A DNA stretch of 64,000 bases, from NCBI GenBank assembly GCA_035995025.1, contig DASYKY010000058.1, positions 3,168 to 67,167 on the forward strand, in the 5' to 3' direction. The DNA comes from Actinophytocola sp035995025. Its GTDB lineage: Bacteria > Actinomycetota > Actinomycetes > Mycobacteriales > Pseudonocardiaceae. The notes under the pieces were generated by a model. It saw only the letters and a list, made by a program, of their open reading frames with translations, was not told the origin of the DNA and searched no databases. Position numbers and translations under genes: made by a program. This document shows positions 24,918 through 32,101 of the stretch, in pieces. The stretch's first letter is position 1. Each line of letters begins with the position of its first letter.

Positions 24918-26542
24918 CCGGCCGCGTGATCACCATCGACCCGCGGGCGTCGATGGTCGTGCCGCAGGCCTCGCTCGCCGACCGGCCCGCGGCTCTCGAC
25001 GGGCAGCGGGTGCTGTTGCTGGACAACGGAAAGCTGCGACCGTCGTTCGGCGGCTACGCCGCGGTGTTCGAGGTCCTGCGGCCCATGCTCGCTGACGACC
25101 ACCACGCGCGGGTCGAGTCGCAGACCGCGTTCCTGCTCGACTTCACCCTCGACGACCTTCGCGTGCTGGCCGACAAGATCGCCGGCAGCGGTGTGGTGGC
25201 GGCCGTGCTGGCCATGTGCGACACCGGGGTCTCGATGCCGACCGTCGTACTGGCCACCGAGCTGGAGGCACGCGGGGTGGCCACGGTCGCGGTCTGCCAC
25301 GGGATCGGCTACACCACCGCCAGGGCCACGGTCGACCGGCTGCTGCCCGGGCTGCCACTCGTCGAGCTGCGTGCGGACCGCACCAGGTCGGCCGACGCGG
25401 TGCGTGCCGAGCTGGTCGACGGCGCCGCCGGGGCGGTGCTGCGGGGCCTCCTGACCGCCGCCGAGGAGCTGTCGGCCGGTGCCGGGGCCGACGACCGGCA
25501 GGTGCCGGACCGGTACCTCGAGCTGCCCGCCGAGGACGCCACCGCCGCGTTCACCGCACTGCTGCGGGAAAGCGGGTACGGCGACGGCCTGCTGTTCACC
25601 CCGCCCACCCCGGACCGGGTCGCCGCGATGGTGGCCGGGATGGGGGAGCAGGCGGGCCTGGAGATCTGGCCGGCGCTGATCCCGCGCGGCGCGCCGGTCA
25701 GCGTCGAGGACATCGCCGTCGTCGCGGTGATGGCCGGGTGCACGCCGGTGCTCGGCAGGCTGGTGCTGGCCGCGTACCGGGCCATGGCCGCCGACGAGTT
25801 CCGGCTGTTCCAGGCGGCGATCACCACCCACCCGAGCGGCACCCTGGTGCTGGTCAGCGGACCGGAGGCGGAGCGGGCCGGCCTGGTCAGCGGGTTCGGC
25901 GGCATGGGACCGGGCAACGCGGCGAACGTCGCGCTCGGGCGCGCGGTCGCGCTGTCCTACAACCTGCTGCTCGGCGTCCGGCCGGGAGCGGGCGACCTCA
26001 GCCAGCAGGGCAGTCCGGCCGAGTTCTCCTACTGTGTGGTCGAGAACCTCGCCGACAGCCCGTGGCCCGGCTACCACGAGCGGCTCGGCGCGCCCATGGA
26101 CACGGCCGTGCTCGTGCTGAAGTGCGAGGGCCCGCACAACGTCCTGGACAACGTCAACACGGACGCGCACGGTGTCGCGGCCACCGTCGCGCACGCGCTG
26201 CACCGGGTCGGCATGAACAACAGCTACAACCCGGCGGCGCAGACCGTCGTATTCCTCAACCCGGAACACGCGAAGATCATCGCGTCCGGCGGCTGGACCG
26301 CGGACGACGTCCGCTACTTCCTGTACGACACCGCCCGATCGCGGCGGGAGGACCTGCTGGCCAGCGGCATCTCGCCGAGCTGGCCCGCCTGGTTCTGGGC
26401 GGCGGAACGCATCCCGATCGTCACCGATCCCGCCGACATCGTCGTCGTAGTGACCGGCGCGCCCGGGCCGCAGTCACAGGTCGCGGTGCCGTGGGGCTAC
26501 TCGCGCGGCGCGGTCACCATCGTGCCTGCGTACGAGCGGTGA
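24914..26542 (+). CDS. Fused UGSC-like / UGSC-partner protein with lost CGSC motif
   Basis: 542 residues. Residues ~1-190 resemble the UGSC proteins (GQRVLLLDNGKLRPSFGGYA, then ATELEARGVATVAVCHGIGY). Where the others read DCGSC, this one reads MCDTGVSMP, keeping the first cysteine and losing the second. Residues ~205-542 are a third partner domain: YGDGLLFTPPTPDRVAAMVA, VMAGCTPVLGRLV, THPSGTLVLVSGP, FSYCVVENLADSPWPGYHE and VGMNNSYNPAAQTVVFLNP. The fusion is strong evidence that the two separate proteins interact; loss of the second cysteine suggests a changed or regulatory role. Last gene of the operon. Confidence 0.75.
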   Translation: MTGRVITIDPRASMVVPQASLADRPAALDGQRVLLLDNGKLRPSFGGYAAVFEVLRPMLADDHHARVESQTAFLLDFTLDDLRVLADKIAGSGVVAAVLAMCDTGVSMPTVVLATELEARGVATVAVCHGIGYTTARATVDRLLPGLPLVELRADRTRSADAVRAELVDGAAGAVLRGLLTAAEELSAGAGADDRQVPDRYLELPAEDATAAFTALLRESGYGDGLLFTPPTPDRVAAMVAGMGEQAGLEIWPALIPRGAPVSVEDIAVVAVMAGCTPVLGRLVLAAYRAMAADEFRLFQAAITTHPSGTLVLVSGPEAERAGLVSGFGGMGPGNAANVALGRAVALSYNLLLGVRPGAGDLSQQGSPAEFSYCVVENLADSPWPGYHERLGAPMDTAVLVLKCEGPHNVLDNVNTDAHGVAATVAHALHRVGMNNSYNPAAQTVVFLNPEHAKIIASGGWTADDVRYFLYDTARSRREDLLASGISPSWPAWFWAAERIPIVTDPADIVVVVTGAPGPQSQVAVPWGYSRGAVTIVPAYER

Positions 26543-26655
26543 CCGTGGGTTTGACACACGGCCTAATCGGGCCGGTTCGGCGCCAGCGCCTGCAACGCCA
26601 ACGCGGCCGCAGAGTCTCGTGATCAGCGGGTCTACTGTGGACTAGAGTCCGGCGG

Positions 26656-27132
26656 GTGAACCCGCTGACCAGGCTGGCCCACCGGCTGGGCCGGTACCCG
26701 TGGCTGATGAAGGTCGCGCCGGTGGTGATCCCGGTGGACCGGGTGCTGCACAGGGTGAGCAGGGGAAGGCTGAGCCTGGTGGGCCTGGCCGGGATGCCGT
26801 CGTTGCGGCTGGTCACCATCGGCCGTAAGAGCGGTTTGTCCCGTACTCACGACCTCTTGTACACACCGTGGGGTGACCGCTACGTGCTGGTCGGGTCCGG
26901 GTGGGGCAGGCCGGCTCATCCGGCGTGGACGCTGAACCTGGTGGCCGACCCGAACGCGACCGTCATCGTGCGAGGCCGGTCCATTCCGGTGGTGGCGCGT
27001 CAGGTCGACGGGGCGGAGCGGGCCGAGGTGTGGGCGCTGGCCGTGCGCAACTGGCCGGCCTATGTGATGGAACGACGGCTCGCGGGGCGGGAGTTCCGGA
27101 TCTTCGTGCTCGAGCGCAGCCCGGACCGGTGA
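26656..27132 (+). CDS. Deazaflavin (F420)-dependent nitroreductase family protein
   Basis: 158 residues, typical of Ddn-type proteins. Family elements: MPSLRLVTIGRKSGLSRTHD (phosphate/cofactor loop near residue 47), LVGSGWGRPAHPAWTLNLVA (near 82) and ATVIVRGRSIPVVARQVDG. Members use reduced F420 to reduce quinones or nitroaromatics, often at the membrane; the N-terminus here is hydrophobic and basic. GTG start at 26656 with weak ribosome site. It stands alone, after a possible short stem (CGGCC/GGCCG around 26559-26575) that may end the preceding operon. Confidence 0.83.
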   Translation: MNPLTRLAHRLGRYPWLMKVAPVVIPVDRVLHRVSRGRLSLVGLAGMPSLRLVTIGRKSGLSRTHDLLYTPWGDRYVLVGSGWGRPAHPAWTLNLVADPNATVIVRGRSIPVVARQVDGAERAEVWALAVRNWPAYVMERRLAGREFRIFVLERSPDR

Positions 27133-27232
27133 GCAGGGAAGGCGCCGGTGGCCACGGCTGGCCGCGGCCAGCCATCGGCAATCCGCGGCCTGTGCCGCTA
27201 TGACCGCACCTACCGCGACCCGGAATAGTCGA

Positions 27233-27440
27233 CCAGCGGCCCATGTGGGGACCCTCGAGCTCGGCGGCAAGTCGCCGAACGTCGTGTACGCCGACGCGGA
27301 CCTGATCGGCGAGCAGCAGCAGCTGCTTGGCCGGTCGATGGCGGAGAAGGAGGTCTATCTGGGCGTGCAGGTGCAGACCCGCAACATGGTCGACCGGGCC
27401 GTGGAGCGCGCCGCCCCGCTGCTGCGCCGGATCTTCCCGT
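27233..27440 (+). pseudogene. Remnant with aldehyde dehydrogenase motif joined to an unknown fragment
   Basis: The translation at 27245-27310 reads GTLELGGKSPNVVYADADL, the universal aldehyde dehydrogenase glutamate motif (ELGGKSP). Nothing before or after belongs to an ALDH. It passes directly into MAEKEVYLGVQVQTRNMVDR and VERAAPLLRRIFP, which look protein-like but which I do not recognise. This appears to be a junction of two gene scraps, left between the F420 enzyme and the MFS gene. Confidence 0.45.
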
Positions 27441-28856
27441 CTACTGGCCCGCGGTGGACTCGGCGGCCCCCTCGGCAAACGCGTCGGTGTGTTCGGCCGG
27501 CTCGTGGAATCGGTCTGCGACCGGGCGGATCAGCAGGTTCGCGACGAAGCCGACGGCGAGCACGCCCACCATGGTGAACAACGCCGGCCGGTAGTCGGCG
27601 GCGACCAGGTCACCCGGTTTGCCCTGCGCGTCGAGGAAGCCGTTGATGATCAGCGGCCCGGCGACACCCGCGGCGGACCACGCGGTGAGCAGGCGGCCGT
27701 GGATGGCACCGACGTGGTAGGTGCCGAACAGGTCGCGCAGGTAGGCAGGCACGGTGGCGAAACCACCGCCGTAGAAGGAGATGATGATGCCGGCCAGCAG
27801 CACGAACACCGCGGTCGAGCTGGGCCCGGCCACGGTCAGCAGGATGTAGAGGATCATGCCGCCACCGAGGTACATGACGTAGGTCGGCTTGCGGCCCAGG
27901 AAGTCCGACGTGGACGACCAGGCGAACCGGCCGGCCATGTTGAACAGCGACAGCACGCCGACGAACGCGGTGGCCGCCGCGACGGCCACACTGGACTCAC
28001 CGCCCTCGCGGAAGAAGTCCTGGACCATCGGACTCGCCTGCTCGAGGATGCCGATGCCGGCGGTCACGTTGCAGAACAGGACCGTCCACAGTAGCCAGAA
28101 CTGCGGGGTCTTGATCGCGTTTTCCGCGGATACGTTCGCACTGGTGACCAGCGGTTTGGCCGTGACCTTCGCCGGGTCGAACCCGGCCGGCCGCCAGCCG
28201 GGAGCGGGCAGCTTCACGGTGAACACGCCGAACATCATCACGATGAAGTAGACGATGCCGAGGGTGACGAACAGCCCGGCCACGGCGCCGCCGGAGGCGA
28301 CCGAGGTGGAGACCGACGCGTCGTAGCCGGGGTCGTAGAGGGCCATCAGCTCGCGGGACAGCGGAGAGGCGATGAGCGCGCCGCCGCCGAAGCCCATGAT
28401 CGCCATGCCGGTGGCGAGGCCCGGCCGGTCCGGGAACCACTTGATCAGCGTCGATACTGGGGAGATGTAGCCGATACCGAGGCCGATGCCGCCGATGAAC
28501 CCGTAGCCCAGATAGACCAGCCAGAGCTGGCCGATGGCGATACCGAGCGCGGCGATGAGGAAGCCAGACCCCCAGAAGCAGGCAGCGGTGAACATCGCCC
28601 GGCGCGGCCCGGCCCGCTCCACCCAGGTGCCCATCACCGCGGCGGAGACACCGAGCATGACGATCGCGAGCGAGAAGATGACCCCGACCGCGGTCAGGCT
28701 GGTGTCGAAGTGTTTGACCAGCGCGGTCTTGTACACACTGGTCGCGTACGCCTGACCGATACAGAGATGGATCGCCAGCGCGGCCGGCGGTATCAGCCAC
28801 CGGTTGAAGCCGGGACGCGCCACCGTGTTCTCGCGATCGAGGAAGGACAGCGTCAC
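27441..28856 (-). CDS. OFA-type (oxalate/formate antiporter family) MFS transporter
   Basis: 471 residues, 12 membrane segments. OFA-family traits: RWLIPPAALAIHLCIGQAYA at the N-terminus, GLGIGYISPVSTLIKWFPDR with PGLATGMAIMGFGGGALI, and FWLLWTVLFCNVTAGIGILE in the second half. Family members exchange oxalate, formate or other small carboxylates. The GTG start at 28856 is set by AGGAGGTG seven bases upstream. The same reading frame continues upstream without a stop into a methyltransferase remnant, but the ribosome site marks the true start. Confidence 0.88.
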   Translation of the reverse strand: MTLSFLDRENTVARPGFNRWLIPPAALAIHLCIGQAYATSVYKTALVKHFDTSLTAVGVIFSLAIVMLGVSAAVMGTWVERAGPRRAMFTAACFWGSGFLIAALGIAIGQLWLVYLGYGFIGGIGLGIGYISPVSTLIKWFPDRPGLATGMAIMGFGGGALIASPLSRELMALYDPGYDASVSTSVASGGAVAGLFVTLGIVYFIVMMFGVFTVKLPAPGWRPAGFDPAKVTAKPLVTSANVSAENAIKTPQFWLLWTVLFCNVTAGIGILEQASPMVQDFFREGGESSVAVAAATAFVGVLSLFNMAGRFAWSSTSDFLGRKPTYVMYLGGGMILYILLTVAGPSSTAVFVLLAGIIISFYGGGFATVPAYLRDLFGTYHVGAIHGRLLTAWSAAGVAGPLIINGFLDAQGKPGDLVAADYRPALFTMVGVLAVGFVANLLIRPVADRFHEPAEHTDAFAEGAAESTAGQ

Positions 28857-28929
28857 GACACACCTCCTCTGTCGGCAGGCTGTATGCAAATTACCACCAG
28901 GCCAGCCCCGCTGGCACGTTAGCGGGGCA

Positions 28930-29195
28930 AGTTCAGGGGTCCTGGGCTTGCGAACCAGCAGTTGGGCCTCTTGGAACTGCCGGTCGTCTTCGTGTGGTTC
29001 GCGCAGCGACCGGGCGACCTCGACGAACCCGGCCTGGCGCAACAGTTCCGCGAGACTGTCCGGCGACCATCGATGGACGAGCATGACTTTGTGGTCGGCC
29101 GCTGCTGCGGGTCCTTCGGGATCTCGCTGCGGGACGCGCTCGCGATGGCGGAACGTCTTTCCGCGCGATCCGCGCTCACCTACACCGCCGCGGCG
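28930..29195 (-). pseudogene. C-terminal remnant of a SAM-dependent methyltransferase
   Basis: From the stop codon at 29196-29198 the frame reads GERGSRGKTFRHRERVPQRD, then VMLVHRWSPDSLAELLRQAG, FVEVARSLREPHEDDRQFQE and AQLLVRKP. The LLRxAGFxxV and final LLVRKP strand are the end of a class I methyltransferase of the kind that follows a helix-rich lid. The SAM-binding part is missing. The remnant is in frame with, and runs straight into, the MFS gene. Confidence 0.5.
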
Positions 29196-29419
29196 TTACC
29201 GCGGTCATCCCGGACCCGGTGACAAGGACGAACATTGCAATCTCTCGTGGGCGACAGGATCGGAACGTGATGCCCACGTGAGTTCGCATCGGAGCGAAGC
29301 GGAAAGACCTGCGTCCTCGACAGTGCCGTCCCCGGCGAACGGTCAGGGACGTAGCAGTGCCCAGACACGGCTCGGCGGCAGAAGCGGATGTTCGCCGCGC
29401 TGGGCCGTTCACCGACCGG

Positions 29420-29896
29420 TCACTTGGTCTGCTCGGCCAGCGCGACGATGATGCCTGCGGGGCCGCGGAGGTAGCAGAGCCGGTAGCTGTTCTCGTACCG
29501 CACCAGCTCGCCGACGAGTTCGGCTCCGTGTGGCCGCAAGCGGTCGAGGATGTCGTCGATGTCGTCGACGGCGAACATGATGCGATGCATGCCCAGCGTG
29601 TTCGCCGGAGCGCGCGGGTCACCGCCTCGGCTCGACGGCGTCTGGTACTTGGTCAGCTCGAGCCGTCCGTGGCCGTCTGGGGTGCGCATCATCGCGATGT
29701 CCGATCGGACTCCCTCGAGCTCAACGAGGCGATCCACCGCGCCGCCCTCGACTGTCGCCTCGCCCTCCAGCTCCAGACCGAGTTCGACAAAAAACGCGAT
29801 AGCGGCCGCGAGGTCGTCGACGACGATGGCGACGTTGTCCATCCGCTGGATCGCCCCGCGCCCAGGTTGGGGGCCCCGCTGGTCGGTGTCGTCCAT
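29420..29896 (-). CDS. VOC-family (glyoxalase/bleomycin resistance) protein
   Basis: 158 residues: two beta-alpha-beta-beta-beta modules. Module 1 starts RMDNVAIVVDDLAAAIAFF; module 2 is HRIMFAVDDIDDILDRLRPH with a Glu in the final strand region (RYENSYRLCYLRGPAGIIVA). The pattern is that of metal-dependent VOC lyases or dioxygenases; the substrate is unknown. GGAG lies seven bases upstream of the ATG. It follows the PPOX gene and the cysteine dioxygenase gene in the same direction, likely as one operon under the divergent LysR regulator. Confidence 0.87.
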   Translation of the reverse strand: MDDTDQRGPQPGRGAIQRMDNVAIVVDDLAAAIAFFVELGLELEGEATVEGGAVDRLVELEGVRSDIAMMRTPDGHGRLELTKYQTPSSRGGDPRAPANTLGMHRIMFAVDDIDDILDRLRPHGAELVGELVRYENSYRLCYLRGPAGIIVALAEQTK

Positions 29897-29947
29897 GGTG
29901 ATCTCCTAGTCAGGCTGGCCGCCGGGTTCGGCGGCGCGTGTGCGTGT

Positions 29948-30445
29948 TCAGGCGCGCTGGCGTTGTTTCTGTTGCCGCATGAGCTCCTCGATGGCGGTGG
30001 GCAGGGTTGTCTCGAAGTCGATCAGTTTGGCCCAGGTCGGCTTCACCACGACCCGGACCATGCCGTCGTAGAGCGACTTCACGCCGTCCTCCCACTCGGC
30101 CCGTTGCTCGGGCGTCATCTCGTAGGTGCCGTTCCACTGGAAGTACTCGTCCGGGATGCCGTCGACGACATCTAGCTCCGCCTGGCCGCGGATGAGCAGG
30201 ACCTTCGGCGGGTGCGACTCGGTGTCGATCGTCAGCGCGACCGCGGGATTGCGGCGCAACGCCGGGAGTTTCCGCGCGTTCGTCGCGGTGCACATGACGA
30301 TCTCCGTGCCGTTCCAGACAATTCCGATCGGGATCGACCGAGGGGTGCCGTCCAGCGCGACGAAGGCCAGCCTGGCCAGGTCACGGGCCAGCAGTTCCTG
30401 GCTGAGTGGGCGGTTCAGTACCTCGTCGATGGCGTGCTGGTCCAT
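29948..30445 (-). CDS. Pyridoxamine 5'-phosphate oxidase-fold (PPOX) protein
   Basis: 165 residues with a split-barrel flavin-binding fold: ARLAFVALDGTPRSIPIGIV (strands 1-2), IVMCTATNARKLPALRRNPA (phosphate contact), VALTIDTESHPPKVLLIRGQ. Such proteins bind FMN, F420 or heme; here the context (cysteine dioxygenase, VOC) gives no clear choice, although actinobacterial relatives are often F420-dependent. It starts 12 bases after the cysteine dioxygenase stop, with GAGGGGC upstream of the ATG. Confidence 0.85.
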   Translation of the reverse strand: MDQHAIDEVLNRPLSQELLARDLARLAFVALDGTPRSIPIGIVWNGTEIVMCTATNARKLPALRRNPAVALTIDTESHPPKVLLIRGQAELDVVDGIPDEYFQWNGTYEMTPEQRAEWEDGVKSLYDGMVRVVVKPTWAKLIDFETTLPTAIEELMRQQKQRQRA

Positions 30446-30457
30446 GGTTCGAGCCCC

Positions 30458-30985
30458 TCAGTTGTAGTAGCGGCGGGCGCTGGACCCGACGCGGGTGATG
30501 TCGGTGCCGTAGATGTGCAGGCTGATGGCGGTCTCGTCGCCGACGTTGCGGATGCGGTGGATGTCACCGGGCGGCGCGAAGCCGCTGACCTCGCCGGGAG
30601 GGTTGTCCCGCGTGCCAATGGGTTTGAGCGTTTCGTCGAACAGGTCCTCGTGCTCGATGCCCGACAGCACGCCCACGACGCACCAGGTGATGTGGTCGTG
30701 GATCCGGGTGGTCTGCCCGGGACGCCAGACCAGGCCGAGGATGGAGAACGCCCCGTCGGGCTCGGCGTGCAGCAGGTGGCCCGCGACCCGGTCGGGCCGA
30801 CCGAGACGCTGATCGGGCGTCAGGATCTCGGGGCCGGGCAGGTGCGCGCGGAGCTGATCGGCGACCAGTTCCGCGGTGTCCGTCCAGCCGGCCCGCACGT
30901 CGATCGCCTGGCGCACGGCCGGGACGAGATCGGTGAGCGTCGCCAGTGAGCGAGCTTGCGAGCGAACCATCAAACACAGGGTCAT
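30458..30985 (-). CDS. Cysteine dioxygenase-family cupin
   Basis: 175 residues. The three iron-binding histidines are visible: His96 and His98 in RIHDHITWCVVGVLSG and His143 in PPGDIHRIRNVGDETAISLH. This is the 3-His iron centre of thiol dioxygenases that oxidise cysteine or related thiols to sulfinates. The LH-IYG end (SLHIYGTDITRVG) is also typical. GGAGG stands nine bases before the ATG. First gene of the CDO/PPOX/VOC operon, divergent from a LysR regulator with a symmetrical operator between them. Confidence 0.9.
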   Translation of the reverse strand: MTLCLMVRSQARSLATLTDLVPAVRQAIDVRAGWTDTAELVADQLRAHLPGPEILTPDQRLGRPDRVAGHLLHAEPDGAFSILGLVWRPGQTTRIHDHITWCVVGVLSGIEHEDLFDETLKPIGTRDNPPGEVSGFAPPGDIHRIRNVGDETAISLHIYGTDITRVGSSARRYYN

Positions 30986-31044
30986 GGCCGCGTCCTCCTT
31001 CGCAGAGCGGGTTTGTCCCGCTCAGCGTCCCGCGGGCCGACTCA

Positions 31045-31071
31045 TTCGTCCAATGCCAATACTTGGGCGAA
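31045..31071. promoter_or_regulatory. LysR-type operator between lysR and the cysteine dioxygenase operon
   Basis: TTCGTCCAA (31045-31053) and TTGGGCGAA (31063-31071) form a 9-9-9 inverted repeat matching at 8 of 9 positions. It lies in the 106-base divergent intergenic region, the usual position for a LysR recognition site. It is 20 bases before the lysR start, so autoregulation is likely. Confidence 0.65.
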
Positions 31072-31091
31072 CTCATGACTATTCTTGATGA

Positions 31092-31982
31092 ATGCTGGAT
31101 ATCCTGCGATTACGGGTTCTCGCGGCGATCGCCGCGCACGGTTCGGTCACCAAGGCCGCCAAGCAGCTGAACTACTCCCAGCCCGCCGTCAGCCATCATC
31201 TGGCCAGGCTGGAGGCCGAGACCGGGGCCAGGCTGGTCCAGCGGATCGGCCGGGGCATCCGGCTCACCCCGGAGGGCGAGCACCTGGCCCGCCGCGCCAC
31301 CGAGATCGTCGGCCGGGTCGACACCGCCGCCGCGGAACTGTCCGCGATGGTGGGCCTGCGCACCGGCCGCGTCCGGGTCGCCGGCTTCCAGTCGGCGCTC
31401 GCCGCACTGGTGCCGCACGCCGCGGGCACCCTGCACCGCGAACACCCCGGCATCGACCTGCACCTGACCGAAGCCCACCCGCGCGTGGCACTCGACCTGC
31501 TGCGGGCCGGGCAGGTCGACGTCGCCGTCGTGTTCCGCTACGACGACACGACCCCGCACGACATCCGCGCCACCCGTCTGTTCGACGACCCGATGTACCT
31601 GCTCAGCCTCGAACCCGGCCAGACACTGGCAGGCAACCGTGACTCCGCCTGGATCGCCGGCTGCGAGAACTGCCGCCGCGAGTTCCTCGACGCATGCCAG
31701 CAGGCCGGGTTCACCCCGCCCATCGCCTACACCAGCGACGACATCATCGTCCAACAGGCCCTCGTCGCCGCGGGCATGGGCGTGACCACCATGCCCGGAC
31801 TGGCCCTGCGCACCCACCACGCGCCCGGAATCCAGGCCAGCGTCCTTCGCGACTTCCAACGACGCGTCTACCTGGCCACCTACGGCGACCCACCGGATCC
31901 GCCCGCGACCACGGCCTTCATCACCGCACTGCACGACGCCGTCCAGCAGGCCCGACCAGGCGAGCCGACCCCACCCACGTAG
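31092..31982 (+). CDS. LysR-family transcriptional regulator
   Basis: 296 residues. N-terminal helix-turn-helix: LRLRVLAAIAAHGSVTKAAK followed by LNYSQPAVSHHLARLEAETG; C-terminal effector-binding domain with GRVRVAGFQSALAALVPHAA, VDVAVVFRYDDT and VAAGMGVTTMPGLAL. Divergent from the cysteine dioxygenase operon, with the shared operator, so it is that operon's likely activator. The effector is unknown, perhaps a thiol or thioether. ATG 31092 directly precedes the conserved LRLRVL; the slightly earlier ATG at 31088 is out of frame. Confidence 0.92.
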   Translation: MLDILRLRVLAAIAAHGSVTKAAKQLNYSQPAVSHHLARLEAETGARLVQRIGRGIRLTPEGEHLARRATEIVGRVDTAAAELSAMVGLRTGRVRVAGFQSALAALVPHAAGTLHREHPGIDLHLTEAHPRVALDLLRAGQVDVAVVFRYDDTTPHDIRATRLFDDPMYLLSLEPGQTLAGNRDSAWIAGCENCRREFLDACQQAGFTPPIAYTSDDIIVQQALVAAGMGVTTMPGLALRTHHAPGIQASVLRDFQRRVYLATYGDPPDPPATTAFITALHDAVQQARPGEPTPPT

Positions 31983-32101
31983 GGTCCCGGCGCCAGGTGC
32001 GACACGTGCCATGACCGCGGAGAGCCGGCCTCGCTGGTGGCGCCGGTCGTATTACGGTGGCCGCGTTTGGTGTGGCTTGAGTGAGTCGGAGCGGAGAGCC
32101 G

